54,379 nt of DNA from DATBGO01 sp050011895 (GTDB lineage Bacteria; Actinomycetota; Actinomycetes; Streptosporangiales; Streptosporangiaceae), in assembly GCA_050011895.1 (NCBI GenBank), contig JBEKIF010000058.1:1-54379 (forward strand). Direction: 5' to 3'. How positions within the stretch are numbered: the first letter of the stretch is position 1; every line of letters starts with the position of its first letter. Below the pieces are notes generated by a model. The model did not search any database. It was given only the letters and a program-made list of their open reading frames with translations, and was not told where the DNA came from. Of the stretch, positions 16,215 to 24,843 are shown in pieces. Both the position numbers and the translations under genes were made by a program.

Positions 16215-17186
16215 GTGAACAGCCGTGAACCGGACGTTGTAGTCATCGGCGCCGGGGTATCTGGCCTGACGACGGCGATCTGCCTAGCCGAGGCTGGCCT
16301 GGCGGTAAGCGTCCGCGCCGCCAAGCCGCCGCTGGCGACCACGTCGGCAGCGGCCGGCGCGCTCTGGGGTCCGCATCTGGTCGGCATGGATGAGCGAGTC
16401 CCCAGGTGGGCCGCGATCACCCTGGCCAGGCTGCTCGACCTGCTCGGTGATCAGGCGACCGGAGTGCGGCTGGTTTCCGGGGTCGAGGCATCCAGGTCCC
16501 CGCAGCAGGACCCGCCTGCCTGGCTTGCCTCCGCTGACGGCCAGCCGCCGCGGCCGGCCGGCCTCTTGCCCGCCGGGTACGCAGCCGGGTGGGAGGTCAC
16601 CGCGCCATTGGTCGCCATGCCCGTCTACCTCGGCTACCTGCTCGACCGGCTGCGGCGGGCTGGCGTAGACATTCACGACGACTGCACCTTCGGATCGCTG
16701 CCCGAGGCGATCGGGCAGGCCGGCGCCCCGATGGTCGTGAACTGTTCAGGGATCGGCGCGCACCTGCTCGTTCCTGATCCGGCGGTGACGCCAGTGCGCG
16801 GCCAGGTGGTGGTCGTCGCCAATCCGGGGATCAGCGACTTCTTCGTCGGCGCCGGCCAGGATCCCGATGACCTGATCTACCTTTTCCCGCACCGGGACAC
16901 TGTCGTCCTCGGCGGCACCGAGCAGCCCGGCAACTGGAGCGTCGAGCCCGACCCGGCGACCGCAGAACGGATCATGCGCAGCTGCACGGCCCTCGAGCCC
17001 AGGCTGGCCGGGACCGAGGTCATCGCGCACCGGGTCGGCCTGCGCCCAGTCCGGCCGTCCGTCCGGCTTGAAGCCGAGGAGCTTGGTGACGGACGCCGGC
17101 TGCTGCACAATTACGGCCACGGCGGTGCCGGCATAACGTTGTCCTGGGGCTGCGCGCTCGACGTCGTGAACATGGTCGCGGGATAA
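16215..17186 (+). CDS. FAD-dependent D-amino-acid oxidase
   Basis: The protein has 323 residues, typical for this family. The FAD-binding VVVIGAGVSGLTTAICLAEA starts at residue 8, and AGALWGPHLVG follows. The DAO C-terminal signature HNYGHGGAGITLSWGCA is intact, with VGLRPVRPSVRLE supplying the substrate-carboxylate Arg. It oxidatively deaminates neutral D-amino acids (or glycine/sarcosine-type substrates) to 2-oxo acids, ammonia and hydrogen peroxide. The start is GTG 16215, preceded by GGAGG about 3 bases upstream. It converges on the MDMPI-like gene with a 6-base gap. Confidence 0.92.
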   Translation: MNSREPDVVVIGAGVSGLTTAICLAEAGLAVSVRAAKPPLATTSAAAGALWGPHLVGMDERVPRWAAITLARLLDLLGDQATGVRLVSGVEASRSPQQDPPAWLASADGQPPRPAGLLPAGYAAGWEVTAPLVAMPVYLGYLLDRLRRAGVDIHDDCTFGSLPEAIGQAGAPMVVNCSGIGAHLLVPDPAVTPVRGQVVVVANPGISDFFVGAGQDPDDLIYLFPHRDTVVLGGTEQPGNWSVEPDPATAERIMRSCTALEPRLAGTEVIAHRVGLRPVRPSVRLEAEELGDGRRLLHNYGHGGAGITLSWGCALDVVNMVAG

Positions 17187-17192
17187 GAGCGG

Positions 17193-17993
17193 TCAGAAGC
17201 CGGGAAACACCTTGCGCAGCCGGTCCAGGTCGGCCGGGTCGGCCGCCACGTCCGCCGGGGTGTGCTCGGGGTCCAGCCGTCCGTAGGAAAGCCGCAGCAG
17301 CGCCTCGGCCGGCATCCGGAGTTCAGGTATCCCTAGCTCGATCGCTGCTTCCGGCCCTGTCCAGGGCCAGCCGGTCATGCTGACCGTGTCGGTGACGGTC
17401 AGCAGGAAGTCACGGTCCGGGCCGGTGGTGGTGATCCGGTTCCGGAATTCCTCGCCCTGCGGTTTGCCGAGCCGCGGGGCGATGAACTCCGGCACGCTGT
17501 CGACGAGCAGCGCCGCCGCGTCCGGTGCGACGGTGGCAGCGGGATCGGCACTGACCGCCACGTCCCAGGTGTGCAGCGCGTGCTCGCCGAGCCGGAGCCT
17601 GATGAGGCCGGCGGCGTCAAGTTCCAGCCCTATGAACGGGAACCGGATCCTGGCCAGGTCCGCATCGCTGAGCTGCTCCAGCGTAAGGACCTGCCGCTCG
17701 TCAGCGACCAGGGAGTCGGCCGCCTGTTCGGCGGGGCTTTTGGCATTCCAGCGGTCCCACACTGGCCCGAATGCCTCAGCGCTGAGCGGCTCCGCCTCGC
17801 CTAGCGCTACGGAAAGCATCATCAGCCCGATCTCAGCGCCGCTGCCCAGATGCGACAAGACCTGGGCGATCGTCCAGTTGCTGCAATACGAGGGGCCGCG
17901 GACCTGATCGGCAGTCAGCGGCCGCACCAGGGACTCGAGCCGCTCGTGGGAACCGCGGAGAGCGGCGATCCAGAGGTGTGGGTCTGACTCCAT
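17193..17993 (-). CDS. Maleylpyruvate isomerase-family mycothiol-dependent enzyme
   Basis: This cytoplasmic protein of 266 residues has an MDMPI_N/DinB bundle. CSNWTIAQVLSHLGSGAEI supplies the first metal His, and RLGEHALHTWDVAVSADP in the middle supplies the others. The N-terminal segment ALRGSHERLESLVRPL is typical. The start is ATG 17993 because GGAG lies 6 bases upstream. The in-frame ATG 18005 has no ribosome-binding site and is part of a 12-base duplication (ATGGAGTC twice). The substrate is unknown; the family uses mycothiol as cofactor where tested. Confidence 0.85.
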   Translation of the reverse strand: MESDPHLWIAALRGSHERLESLVRPLTADQVRGPSYCSNWTIAQVLSHLGSGAEIGLMMLSVALGEAEPLSAEAFGPVWDRWNAKSPAEQAADSLVADERQVLTLEQLSDADLARIRFPFIGLELDAAGLIRLRLGEHALHTWDVAVSADPAATVAPDAAALLVDSVPEFIAPRLGKPQGEEFRNRITTTGPDRDFLLTVTDTVSMTGWPWTGPEAAIELGIPELRMPAEALLRLSYGRLDPEHTPADVAADPADLDRLRKVFPGF

Positions 17994-18003
17994 TGGTGAC
18001 TCC

Positions 18004-18044
18004 ATTTCAGCGGAAGTGATTCCAGCATTTCAGCGGACGTGATT
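18004..18044. repeat. Direct-repeat pair in the divergent promoter region
   Basis: Two 18-base copies (18004-18021 and 18027-18044) of ATTTCAGCGGaAGTGATT differ at one base and are spaced 23 bases start to start. They sit between the MDMPI-like gene (minus) and the LLM oxidoreductase (plus), about two helical turns apart. They are good candidates for tandem regulator-binding sites. Confidence 0.6.
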
Positions 18045-18115
18045 TCAGGGGACGGGCTGCGGCACCACAGCGGGGCTGCCGGATGGCCGGGTACCTGCAG
18101 TCTAGGGTGATCGGT

Positions 18116-19039
18116 ATGAGGATCGGGTTCGGTGCCCCGGTATCCGGCGCCTGGGCGACCGCCGAGAACCTGGCGGCCTTCGCGGTCCGGGCCGAGCAGT
18201 CCGGTTACGCGTCCCTGTGGAGCTTTCAGCGGCTGATCGTACCGGAGGGCTCGGCGCTTGAACCGGTCTACTCCAGCGTGCTCGACCCGATAGCCGCGCT
18301 GGCCTACGCGGCCGCGGCGACGTCGACGATCAGGCTCGGCGTGGCGGTGATCAACCTGCCGTTCGTCTCCCCCGCCTATCTGGCCAAGCAGGCAGCCTCG
18401 GTGGATTTCCTGTCCGGCGGCCGCTTGGACCTGGGCCTGGGTATCGGCTGGATGCCTGAGGAGTTCGCGGCGGCCGGCGCCTCGATGGCCCGGCGCGGTG
18501 AGCGCGCCGCCGAGTACGTCGCGGTCCTGCGGAACCTCTGGGCGGACGGGGTGAGCGAGTTCTCCGGCGGGTTCTACACAGTGCCGAGGAGCCGGATGGC
18601 GCCTAAGCCGGTGCAGCCGGGCGGCCCGCCTGTGCTGCTCGGCGGGATGGTCCGGCCTGCACTTGAGCGCGCGGGCCGGATCGCTGACGGCTGGCTGACC
18701 TCAAGCAGGACTGACCTGTCGCGGATCGGCGAGGGCATCGAGGTGGTCAGGTCAGCCGCCGCGGCGGTCGGCCGCGATCCTGGCGAGCTGCGAATCGTGT
18801 GCCGCGGCGTGGTCCGGGCCGGCCCTGACGCCATGGCGCCGGATGGCAGCGGCAGGCTGCTGCTGTCCGGTGGCTATGACCAGATCCGGGCCGACACACA
18901 TTGGCTGGCTGACCACGGGGTCACCGAGCTCTTCTACGACTTGAACTGGGATCCGCAGGTGGGCGCCCCGGACGCGGATTTCGCCGCCGCCACGGCCCGG
19001 GCCACCGAGATCCTTGACGCGCTGGCACCCGGTTCATAG
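18116..19039 (+). CDS. LLM-class F420-dependent (luciferase-like) oxidoreductase
   Basis: The protein has 307 residues with a TIM-barrel luciferase-like fold. It starts MRIGFGAPVSGAWATAENL, with SLWSFQRLIVPEG, RLGVAVINLPFVSPAYLAKQ and GGRLDLGLGIGWMPEEFAAA marking the F420/FMN-binding barrel. PPVLLGGMVRPALERAGRIADGW is the usual second-half motif. The start is ATG 18116 rather than the upstream ATG at 18083, because homology starts there. Its stop codon overlaps the end of the converging LAL regulator by 6 bases. The substrate is unknown. Confidence 0.9.
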   Translation: MRIGFGAPVSGAWATAENLAAFAVRAEQSGYASLWSFQRLIVPEGSALEPVYSSVLDPIAALAYAAAATSTIRLGVAVINLPFVSPAYLAKQAASVDFLSGGRLDLGLGIGWMPEEFAAAGASMARRGERAAEYVAVLRNLWADGVSEFSGGFYTVPRSRMAPKPVQPGGPPVLLGGMVRPALERAGRIADGWLTSSRTDLSRIGEGIEVVRSAAAAVGRDPGELRIVCRGVVRAGPDAMAPDGSGRLLLSGGYDQIRADTHWLADHGVTELFYDLNWDPQVGAPDADFAAATARATEILDALAPGS

Positions 19040-22000
19040 TCGGCGAGGCTGCCGGGCCGAGGGGCCGGCCCCCTGCGCATGCGCGATGGCGGCGGCCTCG
19101 GTGCGGCTGGCGGCGCCCAGCTTGGCGAGGATGTTCGACACATGCACGCTCGCTGTCTTGGTGGCGATGAACAGCTCCGCCCCGATCTCCTTGTTGCTCT
19201 GGCCTGCGGCAAGCAATCGCAGCACCTCAAGTTCCCTGGTTGTCAGCCCGGCCAGCGGGCTGCGCTGACGGTCAGCGGCCTGGCTCTGCGACGTTGCGCC
19301 AGTCCATGTGCCGTCCTGGCCGAGCCCGCCGGTCGCCAGCCTGGCCCGGCGGGCCAGGTCGGCAAGCGCCGACCGCAGCGGTGCCGCACCGAGCCGGTCC
19401 GCTGCCGCCGCTGCGGCCTGCCACTCCTTCTCGGCGTCCTCGCGGCGGCCCGCCTCTACCAGCGCCTCGGTCAGCCGCCAGCGCGACCGCGCGGTCTCAT
19501 AGACATACCCGGGCCCGAACGCGTCGACCACGGCCTGCCATTGCTCAGGAGAATTCTCGCCGTGTGCCCGCCGCCATTCGGCCTCGGCGCGCGCGAGCCA
19601 GCCGCGCCCGTCGACGCCAAGCGCTGATTTCACGCCGCGGCGGCCGAGCGCGCCCTGCCTGGCGATCTCGACCAGGTCGCTGGCTGCTTCCGCGGCGGCC
19701 GCCGCGCGGTGCGGCTCGCCAGCCGCCCTGGCCTGCCTGGCCCGGTCCGCGAGCGCGGCCAGGCCGACTGCCGCGGCCCGGATGGCGGGCGGCCCGAGGC
19801 CCTCAACCCACGCCTCGATCGCCTTGATGGTCGCCTCGGCCTCGGCTAGCGCGGTATCCCCGTCGCCCAGCCAGAGCGCGTTCTCGGCCAGCAGGCCGCG
19901 AGCGATGTACTCAGCGAACCTGTCCTTGGCGAAGAACGGCTCCAGCCAGGCGCGCCGTTCGGTCACGCCGGTACCGCAGCCCCGTGCGACCTCGATAAAC
20001 AACGCCATCGCGGAGAGCCGCGCCTCGGCGATACTGGTGACCCGGACCGCGAATCCGTCCGCCAGGTCCTGCGCGTGATCCCAGTCGCCGTCCGCGTAGT
20101 GCGCCAGGTAGTGCAGATAGGTCAGGTCGAGGCCGTCCGGTGCCAGGCCGAGGCCCGCGTCGGCGGCCAGCCGCATGCCGACATGCGCGGTCATGCCCGC
20201 AGCGTCCAGATTGCCCCACTCCAGCTGCACCCTGGCCAGCTGGAAGGCGGCCCTGAGCTGCACCCCGAGCACGCCAGCCGCACCCGCCTGGTGATGCGCC
20301 TTAGTGAGCCTGCTGATCGCCTCATCGTGCTGCCCGGCGCGCTCGCTGAGCAGGCCGAGCGTCACCAGCGCGTCGGCCTGAACCCACGGCGCCTCCGCGG
20401 CCTCGGCGGCGGCCGCGGCCTCTTCAGCCCGGGCCTGCGCGGGATGCTGGTCTTTCATCCACAGCAGGGTGCGGGCGTGCGTGGCCAGCGCATGGGCACG
20501 TTCCCAGCTGGGCGGGTCCGCAGGCAGCGCATCGACGGCCGCGGCAGCAGCGGTGACAGCAGCGTCGTGCTCGTCCAGTTCCAGCAGGAAGTACGCGAGC
20601 CGCTCGCTGGCCCTGCTGTACAGCACCGGGCTCGACTCCCCGACCAGGAAGCCGAGCAGCCGCCTGAGCTGCTGCACCGCCCGCGGCACGTCGCCGCTGT
20701 CCGCGGCACTGACGGCAGAACGGAACGCCAGCTTGCCTAGGTCGATCCCGGCGAGCTGCTCTGGGTCGCTGACCCGATCCCACAGCGAGAGCGCCAGATC
20801 GTAGTGGCGATGGGCTTCGGCCGGGGCAGCCAGCCGCTCGGCTTCCCGTGCCGCCAGGATCGATGCGGTGAACGCGCCGGGGATGTCATGGCTGGCGAGG
20901 CTGTGCTGGGCGAGCTCGGCGGCGGATCCGGGCACCTGGGCCAGCCGCTGCTCGTCGCGGAGCAGCGCTGCGAGGCTGGCATGCAGCCTGGTCCGCTCAC
21001 CGGGCAGCAGGTCAGCATAGATGGCCTCGCGCAGCAGCGCGTGCCTGAACGAATATCCGCCGCCGCCATCCGGTACCAGCAGCTGAAGCGCGACCGCTTC
21101 CCTGACCGCGTTTTCGTACTCCAGCTCACCGAGCCCGGACGCCTGCCTGACCAGGTCGTCGTCCACCCGCCGGCCAGTGACCGCGGCGGCTCTCAGCACC
21201 TGCTGCGCGATCGGGGTCAGCTGCTCCATCCTGGCCAGCAGCAGGTCCGCGAGGCCGGCCGGCAGTTCACCGGCGGCGCTCCTGACACCAGCGACACCGG
21301 TGCTCGGGCCGCCCGCCGGGCCGGCACCTCCCGGGCCGGCACCTCCCGGGGCGGCGGCGCCGGACCCGGCGCCTTCCGCGCGCGCTGCGCCGGCCGCAAG
21401 CAGTTCCTCGGCGTAGTAGGCGTTGCCCTCGGCACGGGTAATCAGGCTGCCGAGCCGCGCGGCGTCGAGTAGCTCCGCAGAGATCGATGTCAGATGCTCG
21501 GCCATGGCGGCGGGGGGCAGCGGGCCGAGGCCGACCGACGTCACCCCGGGCAGCCGAAGCAGCTCGGCGATGACCGGCCGGAGCGGATGCCTGCGGTGCA
21601 TATCGTCCGTGCGGTAGGTGGCCACCAGCGCGAGCCGCTCCCGGTGCATCACCCGGCTCAGGAAGGTGACGAGGTCACGCGTGGAGCGGTCGGCCCAGTG
21701 CAGGTCCTCGAGTACGAGCAGCACCGGGCTGGCTTCGGCGAGCTCGGCCAGCATGCCGAGCACCGCGCCGAACAGTTGCTGCTGCGCCAGTCCAGGCAGG
21801 TCGGCGCTGGCCCGGTCGCCATCGCCCGCATCAGGGAGCAGGCGGGACAAGACGGGCCTGGCGGCCAGCGCATCGAGCACCGGACCGCCAGCGGAAGGGC
21901 TGCTAGTGGCGCCCCGCAGCGCGTCAGCGAGCGGGAGGTAAGGCACGCTGTCCGCGAGCTCTGCGCACCGCCCGACCAGCACGGCGAAGCCGCCCTCGCG

Positions 22001-22165
22001 CGCCACCGCGGCCAGCTCGGCTACCAGTCGCGTCTTGCCGACACCGGCATCACCGCTGACCAGAGCCACAACGGGCTGGCCGGCAGCTGCCGTGGTGAGC
22101 AGGCCCTGCAGTCGGCTGAGCTCCGCGGTCCTGCCGACCAGCCTGCCTCGGGTGACATCCAGCAC
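19034..22165 (-). CDS. Large ATP-binding LuxR-family (LAL) transcriptional regulator
   Basis: A 1043-residue regulator of the LAL type. An N-terminal AAA/NACHT-like ATPase has Walker A SGDAGVGKT near residue 40 and Walker B LLVLEDLHWADRSTR near 145. A long TPR-rich sensor follows from about 350 to 930. The C-terminal LuxR HTH spans about 975-1030 (LTTRELEVLRLLAAGQSNKE, then KTASVHVSNILAKLGAASRT). A GPGGAGPAGG-type insert near residue 275 is low complexity. It starts with GTG at 22163-22165. LAL proteins usually activate nearby catabolic or secondary-metabolite genes; the converging LLM oxidoreductase and the divergent amidohydrolase are possible targets. Confidence 0.94.
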   Translation of the reverse strand: MLDVTRGRLVGRTAELSRLQGLLTTAAAGQPVVALVSGDAGVGKTRLVAELAAVAREGGFAVLVGRCAELADSVPYLPLADALRGATSSPSAGGPVLDALAARPVLSRLLPDAGDGDRASADLPGLAQQQLFGAVLGMLAELAEASPVLLVLEDLHWADRSTRDLVTFLSRVMHRERLALVATYRTDDMHRRHPLRPVIAELLRLPGVTSVGLGPLPPAAMAEHLTSISAELLDAARLGSLITRAEGNAYYAEELLAAGAARAEGAGSGAAAPGGAGPGGAGPAGGPSTGVAGVRSAAGELPAGLADLLLARMEQLTPIAQQVLRAAAVTGRRVDDDLVRQASGLGELEYENAVREAVALQLLVPDGGGGYSFRHALLREAIYADLLPGERTRLHASLAALLRDEQRLAQVPGSAAELAQHSLASHDIPGAFTASILAAREAERLAAPAEAHRHYDLALSLWDRVSDPEQLAGIDLGKLAFRSAVSAADSGDVPRAVQQLRRLLGFLVGESSPVLYSRASERLAYFLLELDEHDAAVTAAAAAVDALPADPPSWERAHALATHARTLLWMKDQHPAQARAEEAAAAAEAAEAPWVQADALVTLGLLSERAGQHDEAISRLTKAHHQAGAAGVLGVQLRAAFQLARVQLEWGNLDAAGMTAHVGMRLAADAGLGLAPDGLDLTYLHYLAHYADGDWDHAQDLADGFAVRVTSIAEARLSAMALFIEVARGCGTGVTERRAWLEPFFAKDRFAEYIARGLLAENALWLGDGDTALAEAEATIKAIEAWVEGLGPPAIRAAAVGLAALADRARQARAAGEPHRAAAAAEAASDLVEIARQGALGRRGVKSALGVDGRGWLARAEAEWRRAHGENSPEQWQAVVDAFGPGYVYETARSRWRLTEALVEAGRREDAEKEWQAAAAAADRLGAAPLRSALADLARRARLATGGLGQDGTWTGATSQSQAADRQRSPLAGLTTRELEVLRLLAAGQSNKEIGAELFIATKTASVHVSNILAKLGAASRTEAAAIAHAQGAGPSARQPRRL

Positions 22166-22299
22166 ATCTCAAAGTATCCCAGCTGGTTCGGACATTCCTG
22201 GCAGCCCGCCCCAGGTGGGGGTGCCCGACAGCTTTGCTGGGGATGATCTTGTTCGGCGTGGTGACCGTTGGGTCTGAGTCGCTGTGTCTGTCAGCTGGC

Positions 22300-22420
22300 C
22301 GCGCGCAGCCCGGCTGGGAGGCGAGGTGGGCGGCCAGGTCGGTGCGGTGCTCGCGGGCGTGGTAGTCGGTGATGTGGGTGGCCTGGGGTAGCGGGCCCGT
22401 ACCGTGCCCGGGCCCGGGCA
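22300..22420 (-). pseudogene. Decayed transposase fragment (ISKra4-like) on the minus strand
   Basis: The minus strand encodes ATHITDYHAREHRTDLAAHL, which matches the conserved block of ISKra4-family transposases (usual form IVDLYHAREHLxxLA). The reading frame upstream and downstream shows no further transposase sequence, no terminal inverted repeats and no target duplication. It lies in the 295-base region between the LAL regulator and the amidohydrolase. The family name rests on one short motif recalled from memory. Confidence 0.5.
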
Positions 22421-22460
22421 CATCGCGTGCGAGTCGGCACATTAGGGGCAGAATGCTGCC

Positions 22461-23291
22461 ATGGCCATTGTCGACGGCTGGATGCAGCATCCGACGCCGG
22501 GATTTCTGCAGAATGACATGTTCGAGTCGCTGCGGTGGTGGACCGGGCAGCAGCTGTCGAGCGACGAGATACCTATCGAGCGCACCCTCGCCGTCATGGA
22601 CGAAGCCGGCGTGGAACGCGGGATGATCTGCGCCTGGTACGACACAAGCGGCCCGCTCATCAGCAACGACGAGGTGGCGGGCTGGGTCGCTGCGCACCCG
22701 GACCGGCTGACCGGCATCGCCTCGGTCGACATCCGCCGCCCGCGGCTGGCCGTCATGGAACTGCGCCGGGCGGTCAGCGAACTCGGCTTCCGCGGGCTGC
22801 GTATTCTGCCGTGGCTCTGGGGACTGCCGCCCAACCACCGCCTGTACTACCCCCTGTTCGCTGAATGCGTCGAGCTCGGTATCCCGTTCCTGACCCAGGT
22901 CGGCTATACCGGCACGCTGCGCACGTCGGAGACCGGCCGGCCCATTCCGTACCTCGACGACGTCGCCCTCGACTTCCCGGAACTCGTGATCGTGGGCGGC
23001 CACATCGGCTACCCGTGGACCACCGAGATGATCGCGCTTGCCACCAAGTACCCCAACGTCTACATCGACACCTCCGCCCACGTGGCGCACCGCTACCCGG
23101 CCGAGCTCGTCGAGTACATGCGCGGGCACGGCAGGCGTAAGGTCCTCTTCGGCTCCAACTACCCGATGATCACCCCGGCGCAGGCCCTGAGGCGCCTCGG
23201 CGAGCTTGCCCTCGACGACGAGCTTCCGCGCGGACAGCTGACCTGGCGCAGCCGGAGGTGGGGAAGTGGTCGGAAGTGGTCGGCCTTTTAA
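22461..23291 (+). CDS. Amidohydrolase-2 family protein (TIM-barrel hydrolase/decarboxylase-like), altered C-terminus
   Basis: The protein has 276 residues with an amidohydrolase-related metal-dependent TIM barrel. VDGWMQHPTPGFL replaces the usual HxH start. GFRGLRILPWLWGLPPN, FLTQVG, IVGGHIGYPWTTEMIALATK (with the metal His) and VLFGSNYPMITP are all typical of the PF04909 group. Homologues normally end with a helix and a GNAxRVF motif. Here the last 25 residues are Arg/Gly/Trp-rich and end WSRF-like, so the C-terminus seems replaced after LGELALDDEL. ATG 22461 follows AGGGGCAG. The reaction is not known. Confidence 0.83.
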   Translation: MAIVDGWMQHPTPGFLQNDMFESLRWWTGQQLSSDEIPIERTLAVMDEAGVERGMICAWYDTSGPLISNDEVAGWVAAHPDRLTGIASVDIRRPRLAVMELRRAVSELGFRGLRILPWLWGLPPNHRLYYPLFAECVELGIPFLTQVGYTGTLRTSETGRPIPYLDDVALDFPELVIVGGHIGYPWTTEMIALATKYPNVYIDTSAHVAHRYPAELVEYMRGHGRRKVLFGSNYPMITPAQALRRLGELALDDELPRGQLTWRSRRWGSGRKWSAF

Positions 23292-23292
23292 T

Positions 23293-23313
23293 CTGAGTGT
23301 GAGCTGCACTCAG
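23293..23313. terminator. Small hairpin between converging amidohydrolase and esterase genes
   Basis: CTGAGTG at 23293-23299 pairs with CACTCAG at 23307-23313 across a 7-base loop. It begins directly after the amidohydrolase stop, and a CTTTTAAT stretch precedes it. It could end transcripts from the plus strand, and less likely from the minus strand. Confidence 0.4.
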
Positions 23314-23405
23314 CCTTAGGCACGTGACCTGCGCACCAGCAGGCACGCCTACATTCGTGTCGCACACCCCGCGGGTGGTTCAGCCGCGCTGGACGGTGCG
23401 GCGGT

Positions 23406-24827
23406 TCAGCTGCGCTGGACGGCCAGGGATGGCTGCGGGGCGGCCGGGGTCAGCCGCTTGCTCAGCCACTCCAGGCATTGCGGCAGCTCACGGTCCCAGG
23501 TGCCGTAGTTGTGACCGCCCTGCGGCAGGATCAGGGAGTACCCGCTCATCGGCGCGTGGATCAGCCGGAGGAAGGCGAGCGTACCCGGATAGGTCCGTTC
23601 GCCGACCCGGCTCGAGGTGACCAGCACCGAGACCGGCGGGGCGGGCAGGTGGGTCAGCCGCCAGAACAAGTCGTTCTCGTTCTGGTAGCCGGAACTGCCG
23701 CCGTAGAGGTCGCCTGTCGTTCGGTCCTTGATCGCGTTGTAATAGCCGGCCATGGAGACAGCGGCCGAGAACTGGCCCGGGTCCATCATGGCGAGCTTGG
23801 TCGCGCAGTAGCCGCCGGTGGAGTAGCCGAGGGCGGCCCAGCCGGCCCGGCCGGTCTGGACGCGGAATGTGTGCTCCATCGCCAGCGGAACATCGGTGTC
23901 GAAGAACGTCTGCACCTGCATGCCGGCCGGCACGTTGGTGCACTCGGTGTCGCGCGGCAATGCTGGCGACACGTTCATCATGAGGTAGATCGCTGGCTTG
24001 ATCCGCCTCGCGGCGACCAGGCGCGCGGCCGTAGCAGGCAGGGCAAGCCTCTTGACGATGCTCCACGGCTCGTTGGGGTATCCGGTCAGCGCCAGCACAA
24101 CGGGGAACCTGGCCTTTGCGTACGCGCGCTGGAAGTACTGCGGTGGCAGGTAGAGGTAGTCCCGGGACACCGCGATGCCGGATCGCTGGCCGTTGATCGC
24201 TACCTGGAGTACCTCGCCGTTGACCGCTGCGGCGTTGTGCCTATTGAGGGTGCGGGTCACGCGGGGTTTGCCCGGCCGCCGCGGTACGCCTGGCCGCCCC
24301 TTCTTATTTGGCACCTGCCCCTTATTTGGCACCTGCCCGGCGGCGGAACCCAGCCCGCGGGCGGGGCGACCGGCCGGGCGCGGGCCGCCCGAGGGACGCG
24401 GGCCGCTGGACGGATGCTGTCTGGACCGGCCCGGCCAGACGATCACCGGTGGCTTGCCGGGCGGCTTGCTGGCGATGGCGCCGTCTGCCTGCACGGGCAG
24501 CACGGAGCCGCCAGGTACCGGGCCCAGGTCGGTAGCGGTCACGACGAGCGGCTTGGCGCTGACGCCGGGCCTGATGAACTGGACCGCCATCGGCGCGCCA
24601 GTCCCGAAAAGCTCGGACCAGGAGCCGAAGAACGAGAAGTAGCTGTTGATGAAGGCGAGGAACGCCGCGATGACGAGGGCCTGGCAGACAAGAAGCAGGC
24701 CGATCCTGGCACTGAAGTCGCGCACCCGTCGGCCGGCCACCCGCGGCCACAGCCAGATGGTAGCTGCGAGCATGCCGAGAGCGGCGATCGCCAGCACCGT
24801 GATGAACGAGCCACTGGTCAGTCCCAT
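23406..24827 (-). CDS. Membrane-anchored esterase-family alpha/beta hydrolase (paralogue A)
   Basis: The protein has 473 residues. Two N-terminal transmembrane helices (FITVLAIAALGMLAATIWLW and GLLLVCQALVIAAFLAFI) precede an external Pro/Arg/Lys-rich linker of about 110 residues and an esterase (PF00756-like) domain. Catalytic features are present: nucleophile elbow LGYSTGGYC and a C-terminal GGHNYGTWDREL supplying His. Two Cys residues near MNVSPALPRDTEC and GGYC may pair outside the cell. The fold resembles the mycolyltransferase/antigen-85 class. The start is ATG 24827, giving MGLTSG, which aligns with the start of paralogue B. It lies immediately downstream of paralogue B; the two form a tandem pair. 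Confidence 0.88.
   Translation of the reverse strand: MGLTSGSFITVLAIAALGMLAATIWLWPRVAGRRVRDFSARIGLLLVCQALVIAAFLAFINSYFSFFGSWSELFGTGAPMAVQFIRPGVSAKPLVVTATDLGPVPGGSVLPVQADGAIASKPPGKPPVIVWPGRSRQHPSSGPRPSGGPRPAGRPARGLGSAAGQVPNKGQVPNKKGRPGVPRRPGKPRVTRTLNRHNAAAVNGEVLQVAINGQRSGIAVSRDYLYLPPQYFQRAYAKARFPVVLALTGYPNEPWSIVKRLALPATAARLVAARRIKPAIYLMMNVSPALPRDTECTNVPAGMQVQTFFDTDVPLAMEHTFRVQTGRAGWAALGYSTGGYCATKLAMMDPGQFSAAVSMAGYYNAIKDRTTGDLYGGSSGYQNENDLFWRLTHLPAPPVSVLVTSSRVGERTYPGTLAFLRLIHAPMSGYSLILPQGGHNYGTWDRELPQCLEWLSKRLTPAAPQPSLAVQRS
24303..24338. repeat. 18-bp tandem duplication in esterase A linker
   Basis: Two perfect copies of CTTATTTGGCACCTGCCC (24303-24320 and 24321-24338) lie head to tail. On the minus strand they encode GQVPNK twice, inside the extracellular linker. 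The unit is AT-richer than its surroundings. Confidence 0.95.
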
Positions 24828-24843
24828 GCGCTGCACTCCATGG

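Noticed and set aside
22050..23309. Long minus-strand open frame antisense to the amidohydrolase gene
   Set aside because: Its codon pattern mirrors the plus-strand gene and its translation has no family features. High GC content makes such antisense open frames common.
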